DNA of 64,000 nt, from positions 62,001 to 126,000 of the forward strand of contig JAGQDJ010000618.1 of the NCBI GenBank assembly GCA_022885665.1. Reading direction: 5' to 3'. Position 1 is the first letter of the stretch; each line of letters begins with the position of its first letter. The notes under the pieces are model-generated. The model worked only from the letters and a program-made list of their open reading frames with translations, had not been told where the DNA came from and made no database searches. Positions 14,101 to 25,053 of this stretch are shown in pieces. Position numbers and translations under genes: made by a program. The stretch comes from Triops longicaudatus (taxonomy: Eukaryota; Arthropoda; Branchiopoda; Notostraca; Triopsidae).

Positions 14101-14478
14101 CAATTGTTTTGGGCGTATGTTTGCTTCTTATTTTATTGTGTGTTACTCATTATTTTTATTTGTTTCTTTAGTCCTGGTTACCGGCCGTTTGTTAGTGCCA
14201 TCTATGCGCAAATTTCCATTCTAACGAAGCTGATGCTGGGCAAAATTGCTCCGTTACCTGCAGGAGGCGCGTCTCCCTTGCCATCCCCAGTGGTCTCTCC
14301 TACGGCCACAACGCCGCCAACAGCGAACTTGGCTGTGGTGAACAAACTGGGCGGAGCTTCGTCGCCGTTAAGTCGTGTGGATGAAAGCGAAGAAGAACGC
14401 AAGCTGAGTGAAAGTGAGGAATCGGTGGTCAACGCGAGCGTAGACGAGGGAGCGAGAACTGGCTGCGTCATTTCCTGA
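5981..14478 (+). CDS. RIC1: RIC1 homologue, Rab6 GEF complex partner 1 (Golgi trafficking)
   Basis: A complete gene of 22 coding exons: 5981-6121, 6185-6292, 6463-6615, 6677-6854, 6918-7051, 7105-7193, 7463-7736, 7834-7947, 8179-8373, 8605-8974, 9195-9436, 9585-9822, 10132-10241, 10295-10426, 10642-10881, 10962-11076, 11459-11580, 11888-12404, 12713-12949, 13190-13367, 13687-13926, 14172-14478. They join in frame to about 1477 residues (the human protein is about 1420). RIC1 pairs with RGP1 as the exchange factor that activates Rab6 at the Golgi for retrograde transport. Resemblance to RIC1 runs end to end: the start MYYPLGWPK, WKPDSTM, GFAIVLNDG, KWKLFGN followed by VTGGLVWW, SKRIMLPFQLNIYPL, VLEEEAT...DALLPSV, CARKTEVALWPYLF, LDTAASYLLILQN, VQLRYLLQVFVEAECLDW and CPGYRPF. 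The N-terminal half should form WD40-like propellers and the C-terminal half is helical. Exon 18 could instead end at 12380 in the same phase, removing eight residues. Introns are mostly 50-400 bp. Confidence 0.95.
8500..8524. repeat. (ATT)n microsatellite in RIC1 intron 9
   Basis: About eight perfect ATT units inside the intron between 8373 and 8605. Confidence 0.85.
14021..14100. repeat. (ATT)n microsatellite in the last RIC1 intron
   Basis: An 80-bp uninterrupted run of ATT triplets, about 70 bp upstream of the last RIC1 exon. Frames through it read as poly-Leu or poly-Ile and are not genes. Confidence 0.95.
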
Positions 14479-15446
14479 AAAAGGCGCCCCTAACGACAAG
14501 AAAATGTAGGGAAATAGTCCATTCCAGGTATAAAATTCTGTAAAGAAAGGTCAGTTTGGTTAATTTTTATTTGGTAAGAATGGCAGCAAAAAAAGAACAT
14601 TGAAAAGTAATAAGTTTGAAAGGGAAAGAACAATGTACGGAGATCTATATAGAGGAGCGCAAAAAGACGGAGATAAGTGAAATTACTGTTGTGTGGTGCC
14701 TTAGATGGGTTCTCAACTCATCTCTTCGTCTCTCAAAATAGGTTATATTTCCTAACTTTGAGTGTTAGACCATTATTGTACTGTACAGCAGACGATACTG
14801 TGACGAGCAGACGATACTATAACGCGTAGATTGTAGGTTAATACTCAAATACACATGTTGACTAGCGATGTCCTTTATAGCATAGTAAATACTTTATAGC
14901 AATAGTTTTGTGCTAAATAAATTTAGCACTTGAGTTCATAAATACGTTCAAGAATACGCTGTATTGCGTTCAGGTAAGTAGAACGCGAAAGAAAAGGCAA
15001 GACATTGTAGCCATGTATACTTATTCTGTTAAATTACCTAAGGCGTAAAGAACAAGTAACAAAGAAACATTCCAGCTTGTGAATGACTAATATATAAATG
15101 AATGGAAAACCCAGCATATATTTTCGTATCTTGTCAGTTACCATAGGTGTATTGCTATAACGTGGAAAACACACGGCTTTCATTGAAAAGAACTGACCAA
15201 GTACATAATCGCTCGAAAACTTTCGCGAGGTTCGACAGTTTTGCTTTAAAGTCATCAACAATTGACAGTCCGCAATGTCACCTCATTTTTTGTCTACCTT
15301 TGAGGCTTTTCAATGCTAGTTAATGTGTTATTTACAAGACTAGGGCAGGAAATTGTAAAGAAGGGTGAAAACAGAAGAAAACGGAACTGGGGTAAAGTTG
15401 TGGTCAATTCTGGTATTGTTCTGTACAAATAAAAGGCCCTCGGTGG
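14479..15446. other. Convergent intergenic region RIC1 / MOB3
   Basis: The space between the RIC1 stop and the MOB3 stop. It must hold both 3' UTRs. An AATAAA at 14916 suits RIC1. No further exons are recognised. Confidence 0.5.
14916..14921 (+). terminator. Candidate RIC1 poly(A) signal
   Basis: A perfect AATAAA lies 438 bp after the RIC1 stop codon, inside a small imperfect palindrome (GCTAAATAAATTTAGC). Plausible but unproven. Confidence 0.4.
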
Positions 15447-16453
15447 TCAACGCGCAGCTTGACCATGATGGGCGGACGTAGCATCAGGATCGTTACAGAT
15501 TCTCTTGGTCATTTCGACTAAAGGCTCGAATTCCCGCTCGCTGACGAGATCAAATTCACGTACAAAGTAGTAAAAGTGTTTGTAACACGTGTTAACATGC
15601 GCTTCCTGCCAGTAATATAAAAAAAAGTAAAAATTTCGATGAATTAATATTAAAAGAAAACGCATTTCATCTTACGGCTCCGATGGCGACGATTCGATCA
15701 AAGTGATGGATGTAGACATGAACAAATACTCGAAAAAGGCGAGTTAGTATCTTCTTGCACGTACTTTGGAAAGTTTTGGGAAATGGAACGTCTATGACGT
15801 TTTAAAATTTAATTTTAGAGGAATCTATACCAAATGCCTTATTGAAAGCTTACCCATCGTCACGGGGAAAATGTTTTCATTATTAATTTGAGATTCAGCC
15901 CAGTCCATAAGCAAAGAAATGTACTGCGGAGCAGGCAGCGCTGCAGGCTTTTTATATTTCTGACCATCCGCCCATAAATATTCAAACTTCGGACCACCGG
16001 ACATTGTTGGACAAGTACTTTCTGTACAATAATCGCTGACGGTCCCGTAAATTAAGTTGATTCGGTTGAAAAAATCGACGACTGCGTTAAAAAAAGTTCT
16101 CTTAGCTTATGCAGCTGTATAAAGCCATAATGCCGTTAATAATGAAATAATACCATGAACTGCGGTCCAATCATTCATATTTTCTCCGGGAGGTAATTGT
16201 ACAACATGTCGCAGGTTTATGCCCGAGCTCAATGACGCTTGTGCCTGCTTATGGAGCGAATATTTTAAAGTTCCTGGCTCAAATCGTTTCTTTGGTCGAA
16301 AAGTCTGAAACACCGGAAAAGGAAACGATAAATTTTAGCGGATACTGCGGTAAAATGGCCCAATTTCGAGCAAAATGAAAAGTTCGCAACATTAATAAGT
16401 AAAGGAGTTACCTTTCCTTTCTGGAAGAAGTCAACAAATCCACTTAGCGCCAT
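15447..16453 (-). CDS. Mob3: MOB kinase activator-like 3
   Basis: Five coding exons in transcription order: 16412-16453 (ATG), 16154-16304, 15854-16081, 15676-15791, 15447-15605 (TGA). They join in frame to 231 residues, the normal size for MOB proteins. MOB3 proteins are small zinc-binding adaptors of the Mob1/phocein fold; unlike MOB1 they are not strong NDR/LATS activators in vertebrates, where MOB3A binds the kinase MST1. Seen here: the MOB3-type start MALSGFVDFFQKGK, then TFRPKKRFEPGT, LHKQAQASL, the VVDFFNRINLIYGTV core, the zinc-ligand pair C-x4-C (CTESTC), PTMSGGPKFEYLWADG, LLMDW, and LFRVFVHVYIHHFDR with the two histidine ligands. These favour MOB3 over MOB1, MOB2 or phocein. The start codon lies about 510 bp from that of the divergent RpL32. 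Confidence 0.95.
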
Positions 16454-16963
16454 AATTCACAAATGTACCGAGGATTTTAAGTCAAAGAATGTCAAAACAT
16501 CACTTTAGAGGCGCACAAGACCAAAACAAGAACCGTGCAAACGTCAAATGCTAAACGTGAGCGTCCAAGAGGTCACTGTATCCAAGGCAACCGCTCCGTT
16601 GCTCGTGAAACCTTTTCAATTCAACTTAAAAAGATCTACACATTTTAGTTGTATTTCAAATAACTCAATATATTGAAAATAAATTTAAACTAGTGGTGGT
16701 TTATTTATTGAACAAGATAGTTTTATAAATAATCATTCCTTGACTCTGATCTATCCGGCAACGTTGTTTCTTTCTGTTTATGTTGTTGTGAGGTTACTCC
16801 AGGTAGGAACTATTTCCCATATTTATCTATATATATTCTCACCATCCGACCTTATTAGTGTATTAAAATTGTTCCATAAGTATTAACTCTTCTTTTGCGA
16901 CGCTACAACGAGCAAGTTTTCATAGTTTGTGTGTGTTTCAGGGTAATTCCATAAACTCACGAC
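16454..16963. promoter_or_regulatory. Divergent promoter region MOB3 / RpL32
   Basis: About 510 bp separate the two start codons, which point away from each other, so both promoters must lie here or in the 5' exons within it. A TAGAGGCGC motif at 16506-16514 sits close to the MOB3 start. A pyrimidine-rich stretch, GTTGTTTCTTTCTG near 16763-16776, is a candidate RpL32 transcription start of the terminal-oligopyrimidine type. It is followed by a likely 5' UTR donor, CAG|GTAGG after 16802, and an acceptor ending at 16941 (TTTCAG), which would give a 139-bp 5' UTR intron. Confidence 0.5.
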
Positions 16964-17428
16964 ATGGCCATCCGACCTTCTAAGCGGCCGACGATCGTCA
17001 AAAAGAGGACGAAGCTTTTCACTCGTCACCAAAGTGATCGCTATGTCAAAGTTCGCGTAAGTATTTAGAATCTTCATTTACAAATTGCAGCTAACAATTC
17101 GTTGCTTAATTTTCAGAGGAGCTGGAGGAAGCCCAAAGGTATTGACAACCGAGTCCGCAGGAAGTTCAAGGGCCAATTCTTGATGCCCAACATTGGTTAT
17201 GGCAGTGCCAAAGCTACTCGCCACTTGCTGCCCAATGGCTTCAAGAAAGTGTTGATCCACAACATGAAGGAATTGGAATTGCTCATGATGCAAAACCGCA
17301 CTTTCTGCGCCGAGATCGCCCATAACATCTCTTCCCGCAAACGCAAGACCATTGTCGAGCGAGCCAAGCAATTGTCTATCAAGATCACGAATCCCAACGC
17401 TCGCCTTCGCAGTGAAGAAAACGAGTAA
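16964..17428 (+). CDS. RpL32: 60S ribosomal protein L32 (eL32)
   Basis: Two coding exons, 16964-17056 and 17117-17428 (TAA), encode 134 residues, the exact usual length of animal eL32. It is a structural protein of the large ribosomal subunit (the arthropod 'rp49' reference gene). Diagnostic segments are the start MAIRPSKRPTIVKKRTK, FTRHQSDRY, WRKPKGIDNRVRR, GQFLMPNIGYGS, ATRHLLPNGFKK, the C-terminal RKTIVERAKQL and LRSEENE. The coding exons are richer in GC than the flanks, as expected for a highly expressed gene. The ATG follows a probable 5' UTR acceptor by 22 bases. No oddities. Confidence 0.99.
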
Positions 17429-17553
17429 AGGTGTCATTTGTACGAGTTGTCAATACAGAGCGAGTACAAGTGACTGGATCGTCTTAGTTTCTTCATTTCT
17501 TTCAATACGTGTTTATTATAAATTAAGTAAGAAGTTAAAGTGAGAAGAGTGAG

Positions 17554-17630
17554 AAAATTCGAGAGGCAGAAGTCAAAGGAACACGAAAAAAATAGCACAA
17601 AGGGTATTATTGGAAGCTTTACTCTTTGAT
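17554..17630. repeat. 77-bp interspersed repeat, copy A
   Basis: From AAAATTCGAG to ACTCTTTGAT this segment is about 90% identical to 19531-19608, which lies in the same orientation in an intron of the SLC17 gene. It starts about 125 bp after the RpL32 stop, so it may be in or near the 3' UTR. No terminal repeats or target duplications are obvious. Confidence 0.8.
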
Positions 17631-17999
17631 TTCACAGTTCTGCTATAAATATCAGTTACGTAAATCGGACTGAAAATCAATTGTCAATATTTTCTGATGT
17701 GTTATAAAGGGGGAAATTTTAACATGGGCTTCAAATTCGTAATTCACTGCTTTCTTAAAGTCATAGTTTCATGCCGTTGCCGCTAGTTACCACGCCAGTA
17801 ATTTTGTTTCTATCAACCTAAACGGTATTCAAGTATGGGCAAAGAAATCCATATGCTTAGGTGGTCTGTCCGTGCCACGTACTCCAATTAATACGAATTT
17901 CTATAATATGCAAGTTAAGCTATGGAAAGTATTTCCCTCTGCGCGAGGATTCCGAATCTGTAAGAATTATTGCGCTAGCCCTTCAAATAAGCGAGAAAA

Positions 18000-18176
18000 C
18001 TGAGCTTGAATATGAAATTATGCCCTGAGGGCGTCTCAGGAGCCAAAAATTTTGAAATCCCATAAGGAATAACATGGGAAAAAGTGCNCTGAGCTTGAAT
18101 ATGAAATTATGCCCTGAGGGCGTCTCAGGAGCCAAAAATTTTGAAATCCCATAAGGAATAACATGGGAAAAAGTGC
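18000..18176. repeat. 88-bp exact direct duplication around a single N (assembly gap)
   Basis: Positions 18000-18087 and 18089-18176 are identical, with the only N of the window (18088) between them. This is the usual signature of two contig ends that overlap but were joined through a gap. The true genome probably has one copy. Confidence 0.9.
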
Positions 18177-18214
18177 GATGCATCATGCTTTCCGAGGTCT
18201 CGTTCACCCTTTCT

Positions 18215-18405
18215 TATCCACTCTCCTGCTTCCCTTGGCACTCAAGGTAATTTCCTATTATTGAGATATACCAGGTACCATAGGAAGCAGGATAGGGCAT
18301 GGTCAGGGTTTTTCCTCTGAAAAACCAAACTTCATACCCGGGGAATCGAACCCACAACCTCACGATCACTAGTCCAAGTCTTAGACCGCTCGGCCATAAC
18401 ATCTT
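18215..18405 (-). mobile_element. tRNA-derived SINE-like element
   Basis: On the minus strand, 18405 down to about 18330 reads like a tRNA-Leu/Ser head. It has a perfect pol III A box (TGGCCGAGCGG), an anticodon-arm-like segment, and about 40 bp later a perfect B box (GGTTCGATTCC). The acceptor stem does not pair well (GATGTTAT against GTATGAAG), so a working tRNA is unlikely. A non-tRNA body follows to about 18215. The 3' end is uncertain, and an (AT)n tract lies just upstream of the head. Translated pieces of such heads (MAERSKT...) are spurious frames. Confidence 0.65.
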
Positions 18406-18421
18406 GTATTACCTGTAGACA

Positions 18422-18424
<3 letters not shown>

Positions 18425-18457
<33 letters not shown>
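18425..18457. repeat. (AT)n microsatellite
   Basis: A 33-bp perfect AT dinucleotide run next to the SINE head. Confidence 0.95.
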
Positions 18458-18463
<6 letters not shown>

Positions 18464-18860
18464 CACATACATTTCGAAACAACAGTTCCCGTTACAGGAA
18501 ATTGATATTGAACTTATGAACTCACAATTGAACAAAATAAAAATAATGATAAATTCACAACAATACTTCACGTCTCATAGGCAAGAGTTATATTAGTAAA
18601 GCTCAGTAAGATTAAGTAAAGCTCAGTATTCTAGTTAAATCAGTATATTTCGCACAGCAAATCAGGTTCAAGTGTGTGAAAATAGGGCTTGGTCGTTCGA
18701 AACAGCAGCCGTTAACAAGAAGAGAATATGGAGGAATAAAAGACTACAAAACATACAACCAAAGGTAGCTTTAAAAAAAGTACCCGAGTCTCCTCAATTA
18801 TATGTTATGTCAGTGTTCTGTAATTGCAATGATTTACACAAGCATTATTCATGTGGAATC

Positions 18861-21727
18861 TTAAGCAGGAGTCCTGTTTTGCTTCTTTTCCTTTTCTTGC
18901 AACGCTTCCTTTAGTTCGTAAGCATCCATCGCCCACGGTTGCTTTTCGCTGCTCCCGAAGAGTCCGTAAACCAGTACACCAAGCAAATACATCGCTCCTG
19001 CTATGTAAAAGACCACGAGCCATTGGTCTTTGTTTCCGTCCTTGGTCAAGTACGCGACCAGCAACGGAGATACGAAACCAGGCACCGTTCCCAAGGTGTT
19101 GGATATCCCCATGAGTACGCCCGCGTACTGCGGCGCCATATCCATCTGTGTGAGCATGAACCCGCCCATTACCGCTAGCTCCACCCCGGCTTGGCTAATA
19201 GCTATCAAAGCCACAGCCAAATAGCGCAACTCGGACGTTAACTGACCTACTGAGAACATACACGCAGCTGGAATGGCAAAACCTGTCATTGAAAATGAGA
19301 AAATAAATTAACTTTTTCGATAAAACAAAGTTTTTCCATCAAATGATCTCACCAATAGTGTTGAAGATTTTGCGCAATCGTGTCGTCGAACACAAGTTTC
19401 GCTGTCTTAAGGCGTCAAACGCTTTTCCTGCCATCAAATGCACAACCAGTGCTGCTGCATATGGCATAGCTGACAACAGGCCGTTCTAATAGTAAGTTTT
19501 AGACAATGTGAAAATTCGAATTATCGAACGAAAATTCGAGAGATAGAAGTCAAAGAAACGCGAAAAAAATATTACAAAGGGTATTATTAGAAGCTTTACT
19601 CTTTGATAATATGACAGGATAATTCAAAAGAAAAATAAATTCGTACATAAGAAACACACTTGATTTAATATTGCTTTAAATTACGATTACTATTATCAAA
19701 CTGTACTAACTCGATTTCAGCTAATTCAAGTGCATTAATTTAATACAATACCTTATTGTACATAGTCAAGTTTTCACGATAAAAAATGATATAAACCGGG
19801 AAAATAATTTACGGACATTAATAGTACAGAATTACCTGAGTGATGTCAAAATCCAGTGCTTCTCGCATATACATTGGGAGGTTAATGACTAACGTATAAA
19901 AACCCCAATTAAGGCAAAAATGCGTCACATTGACGGCCTGGACGGGCGCCGATTTTAGGATTTCGCACCATGGAACCTTTAAATGCTGAAGAAAATGTGT
20001 TGTGAAACGTTTTGTAACGGAAATCTAACAGAATGTTTTCTTACTTTATTGGCTGAAGACGGTGGCATGGTAAACGGACTTAGATACAACTTTTCCGTTC
20101 TAGATATGCGTGGATGCAGTGCTGGGTTGTCGTAAACCAGCCAATAAGCACCTATACACCAAGCTATGCCTAACATGCCTATATAGGCACGGCAAAGGAA
20201 ATTAAATAGGAAAATTTTAGATCACTTTATTTTCAAAAGTAAAAAAAGTAGGTAAATAAAAATAATTAAGAGTATACCGGACACGTAGAAAACGGACGGC
20301 CAGCCACCAGCGAATCCATACTGGCACAACATGCTCGCAAAGGGGAAGGTTAAAGAACTTGCTAAAGTAAAACCGGCGAAAACCACTCCCAGTAACGTGC
20401 CCCGTTCCGCTGGGGACGCCCATCGACTAAACAGAGTGTTGAACGCCGGTTGAGATAAACCCTAGAAATTAGGAAAGAACGTAAATTAATGTTAGAGATC
20501 GTTGGTATCGAAAACTTACGGAAGCCGCGCCCATTATGACTCTCACAGCGAAAAAGGCAACAGCGCTAGCTTGTGCGACGGTAGGAGTCAAGAGAGTCAG
20601 AATGCTCATCGTTCCCAATCCAAGGAGTAGAAGCAGTTTGCCCCCGCCCACTCGGTCGCTAATCCAGCCCCCCAAAATTTGCGGGACGATATAACCGTAG
20701 TAAAACGCACCTAATATCCCGCCTTGTGTCTCTTTGTCCCATGTTAGATGCTCCTGAAATTTTAAGATTTAGCCTTCTTTATACTGATTTCCGTGCTTCA
20801 TTTTCGCGTCACAAGAGGCGCCACAGTTTAAGATATAATAAGTGTTAAATGTATCCGTTTTTTAACATTTTTACGGAGAAGAGTTTGATACCTAGGTCGA
20901 ATATGTTTTTATAAAGTAAACACGGAACAGAAACTGCTATTCCAAAAGGAAACATGAAAGCAAAGTTCTCGAGTCTGTTACTAGAGGCGCAAGTGATAAT
21001 CCACCATGTCAGGACTTTTATTGATATTTAAACGTGTAGTTCGTGGTAGATGTTCACAACTGATTTAACTTCCAGTCGTCATTGCAATTTTTTTTTAGTT
21101 TTTAATATACAAACTTACGGCTTTACGGTAGCCTCGAAGAGTAAAAATATATAAACCTCTAGATGCATTTGCTTCGCTATTGGCGCCTCTAGCGACACAA
21201 ATGAGAATCCTAGTTTGGAATAAGGCGTATTTGAGTGAATTAAAAATTAACTGTCTTTGCCTGCAATGACTGTCACGAAGGCTTATAGGAATAAAGACAA
21301 GGGCGTATTATTATTTTATTGAAAAAGGGAAGTAAAGAATTATACCTCGGCGGCAGCAACACTGAGATTGCTGGAGGGCATATAATCATCTGTAATGGAA
21401 CTATTCCTGAAACCCCTTGTTTGCGGTTGCACCATGCATACCATCGCAAAACTCAAATTGATCCGCATCATAAAAAGCAGCAAAGTCGCCAGAAGACAGA
21501 TCATGGCCAACATCAAGCGGCAAGATCCCCATAGCGGTGCTAAAACAAGTTCAATGACCATTCTATACGCTTAAGTTATATTCCTCGCCCTAGGAAAACG
21601 CAAACTTACGTATAACAGCTTCACTCCCGTTAGTCACCGTCGAAATCTTCCTCAACGCCACTTGGTCACCATCCTCCTCTTCATCTAGAGCCATTTGCAT
21701 CTGCACTAAGTCTTTCCCGTTCCGCAT
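18861..21727 (-). CDS. SLC17-family anion transporter (sialin/VGLUT/NaPi-like, MFS)
   Basis: Eight coding exons in transcription order: 21610-21727 (ATG), 21346-21539, 20520-20753, 20278-20461, 20045-20178, 19836-19985, 19353-19485, 18861-19282 (TAA). They join in frame to 522 residues, normal for SLC17. An in-frame TGA lies about 30 bases before the ATG, with no other ATG between. The N terminus is acidic and cytosolic (ALDEEEDGD), then a first membrane helix. A long luminal loop has NSS and NLS glycosylation sites. Next come WDKETQGGILGAFYYGYI and the MFS loop motif GGWISDRVGGGK, then FSRWASPAERG, and the SLC17 signature GVELAVMGGF...MDMAPQYAGVLMGISNT with GTVPGFVSPL. The C-terminal tail is charged. 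Members move sialic acid, glutamate, nucleotides or phosphate across lysosomal, synaptic-vesicle or plasma membranes; the substrate cannot be told here. The usual NHxDIAP segment reads TQMDMAP. Confidence 0.92.
19531..19608. repeat. 77-bp interspersed repeat, copy B (SLC17 intron)
   Basis: A homologous copy of 17554-17630, same orientation, inside the intron between 19486 and 19835. Confidence 0.8.
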
Positions 21728-24700
21728 CGTCTCAAGCAACCGATGCAACTGCTTTCATCCTCCATTTCCCTCGATTTTTTACCTCAAAAATGATCTTGTT
21801 CCTTTTCGGTAACCAGGTTAGAGCAACAACTCCCATCTCGCTTCGTTTCCCTTTCTGGCGCTCCGCATATGCAAATGATGCAGCCTCCGGTAAAAGGTTT
21901 TGAAATCCCAGCCTCATTTTCCTCAACCTCGCGGGCTTCCACAACGCTTTTCTCATCTAACCTCAAACTGTCGCTCTCATAAGACCGATAACGTCAAACT
22001 TCAACGCCTAAACGTAAACTCGGGTATTTTTTTATGTACAGCACAACGAAATCCAATGTATCTGAACCAAAACATCCACCCTTGGGTAAGATCTATTAAT
22101 ACAATCCATAATCATTATTATAATTATATATGTGGTAAAGGGGAAATTTTTCTTTTTGTTCTTGTGCACGTGTGAGTGTGTCATTATTACAGCTACAAAT
22201 TTCCATGGACAAAAACTGACCAGTTTCCACCATGTTTTTCCCTTGTCTTTGTCTTCTTGCTTTAACTATTACATCACGCTGACCGCTTTATACAAACTAA
22301 GTCCCGCCCCCTGGGGGGTTTACACATCTTTGTCCAGATTCTTTGCCTGTGTGTGTATGTGTTTTTACAAAGTCTTTTTTTGCCATAAAATGATAACAAC
22401 TGCAAACTACAAAAAGGCTGCGATCCCCCACCCCACAAGCCACGCCCCTCTCACCTCTGCTCATACCTTGCAAGCACGGAAGAAGCACATATTTTCCGGT
22501 CGTATTCCCGTTCTTTCGACGATTATCGTCATCAGGTAAAATGGACCTTTGCGCTATGTACACGCCCCTTTCTAAGCTTTCTTATTTCTCAGGGTCTAGT
22601 TTCTGCTACCAAATTGAAAAAAATGCTATCAAAACTTTTGCTTTTGTTAAAACGATGGCGGTCCAATGCCGGAGTTTTTCTTCAGCCCAGGCAGACTACG
22701 ACGCCCATATGGATATCGAGTGGGCGTGGCCTTCCCGTGGTAGTCTTCTTCTTTTTCTTCAGTTCTTCTTGATAACGTAGCCAGTGGTGAGATTGCGAGG
22801 AGCGCGTCCCGTGCGCCGCAGCCGATCTGTGCAGAAGCGACAAAAACGTAGTCAACAATCTTAAGCACACAATAATACGGATTTTTTTTTCTTTTAGAAG
22901 CCAAACGCTAGTTTTCCTTAGGATTAGCGTTCCAATAAAAGATCGCAGGAAAATAAGGAGCCTTGCAGGAGTTAGATGCCCAAGCTGGTAGCTAGATGGC
23001 AGTGCGGACGAAGAGCGTTATATTTAAAATTTTGGAGAAAAAATCTTCAGATTTTTTGTGGAATGTTAGTCAACACGTGCCAGCCATTGTTAGAAGCCAT
23101 TCGGATTTCTCGGAGGAGGGGAATAAAGGGTGGTATTGTGTTCATTTCGGGTTGGAGCGAGACAAGAAGGTTTCGTCGCTTTCTTACGCATGGGCGGGGC
23201 CAGCTCCACGCCGCTCCAGACGTTCTGGGGTGGAAAAAACACGATAAGAAAGACAAAACACAAGGGTGACGTCACCACAAGGGTAATACTACCGACTTTT
23301 TTCCAACAACCAACGTCCTTTCTTCAACTATCTTCAGGGTGCATTCTTATTGTGAACAAAGTTTTTCCCTGGCCCAGTTCAAAATTACATTTTAATATTC
23401 CGTTTTAACTGTTTTACATTTTCCAAAAATTTCTTGGCAGTAAAGTTATGCATAATAGTAGTCAAGTACCGGAGTTTTTAAACTTTCAAAAACATTATTG
23501 TGAAATTTGAAGTGACTTGACGAAATTTTTCACATGTTAACAGAAGGGTGAAAATCATTTTCATTGTTATTTCATAAATATTTAAGAAAAATAATTTTCA
23601 ATGTAGAAAATACGAGTCCGTAAAACTATTTTGACAAAGTTGTAGAAAGTTTTGCGTAATTCTGCTGCCAAATATCGAAGCAAATTATCTAAAACATCTT
23701 CGAAATATATTTCCCTAAGTTGTGGTAGGCATAATTAACAAGAACTTTACTGTAAAAAAATAATCGAAAAATACTGAGCGGTATTCTCGTTAAATCACCC
23801 AAAACATTTTCGCGCCATTTCCAAAAAAAAGTGGCAAACAGTGGCCTGAAAGCCCATGTCTTGTTCCACCAGCTTTTGAGCAGTATTTTAAGAAAAAGTT
23901 GTCGAACTTCCTGAGCTAAACACGAACTGTGGACCACAAAATGTTAATTCAGCTAGAAGCCTTACAGGTTGGCCTTAACAAAGACGTTTTAAATAATCTT
24001 GCTCACAATAAAACGTACCCTTCCTTTGTTAACATTAAACAAAACCGAAGTCTCTTCAAAACCGCAAGCAACTAAAGTCCCGAATTTAAAAAAGCCACCC
24101 AAAACGAAATGAAACGATAAAAAATTAATCGAAAAATAATAAAGCCCAAAATCTACACTCAAAATGAACGCAACAAAAAAGCAACTGAAACGTAATAATG
24201 TACTAAAACCAAGGATGGGTAGGACTTACGAACTCACACAAAAAGGGGAAGAAGACGGGGAAAAGGGGCGTGGTTTAGGTAAGGGCGTTTGCTTAGAAGT
24301 CACAGAAGTAGAATTCCGCGTTATTCGACAGTTACAAGGCACACTGGTGGCACAAAAGAAGGCTATTTTTTTGGTACCTGATGGCAGGCTTAGGCGGGGC
24401 GGGAGTAGTTCTTACTAATTTTTTTGGTTGCTTTTTTGACATTTTTTTGTAGACAAATTTTTGAGGTGCTTAAAAGAGGCGTTTCCGGCGCATATTGTTA
24501 AAAAGTCGTACGCCTACTGCGAGCTTGACGGCCTTGCGGGCTGCAACAATCCCCCCGACAGAAAAATAAGAAAACAAAGAGGGCGGGGATAAGGGGAAAG
24601 GAGGGGCGGGACAAACACAACAGAAAAGAACACGTAAGTTTGCTTTTTTAGAACAATTTCTCAATATTCATCTCTAAAGCCTAAAAACTGTACAACGGGA

Positions 24701-25053
24701 ATCGCAGCAAATGTGACTAGAACTGATCAAGAGGGAGGGGCCAAAGGGCAAAAAAAAGACAATCGCATTTTTTTTTTGCAATTATTGCGCTATTCTACGT
24801 TCTTGATCCTTCCGTAACTACCGAAACGGGAAAACCAGGGGTGGTAAATTAAAAGTATGAAGAAAATGCGACAAAAACGGGCATTTTTGGAATAGTGCAA
24901 GGACTAGATGGCGCCACAATGCAAGGAGAAAGGGAGTGGGCGGGGACTGAAGCCTACACGATCGTCACTGCAACGCGTTCACGGTTCAACGTACTGTCAT
25001 AATACTAGGAAGTACGGAGGGCGGGGCTTGTCAGACACGAGTCTGTGTGCAAA
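21728..25053. other. Intergenic region rich in GC-box-like motifs
   Basis: No coding exon recognised. It lies between the SLC17 start and the tropomodulin stop. Short G/C-rich motifs of the type GGGCGTGG or GGGCGGGGC recur, for example near 22722, 23192, 24266, 24393, 24581, 24603, 24938 and 25020. The rest is AT-rich. It probably holds the SLC17 promoter and the tropomodulin 3' UTR. Confidence 0.45.

Noticed and set aside
13935..14224. Poly-Leu and poly-Ile frames in RIC1
   Set aside because: They are produced by the (ATT)n microsatellite in an intron.
18330..18405. A functional tRNA-Leu or tRNA-Ser gene
   Set aside because: The A and B boxes are good but the acceptor stem does not pair, so a SINE head is preferred.
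18214..18571. Frames beginning MAERSKT and MLWPSGLR
   Set aside because: They are translations of the tRNA-derived SINE head and the (AT)n tract, not proteins.
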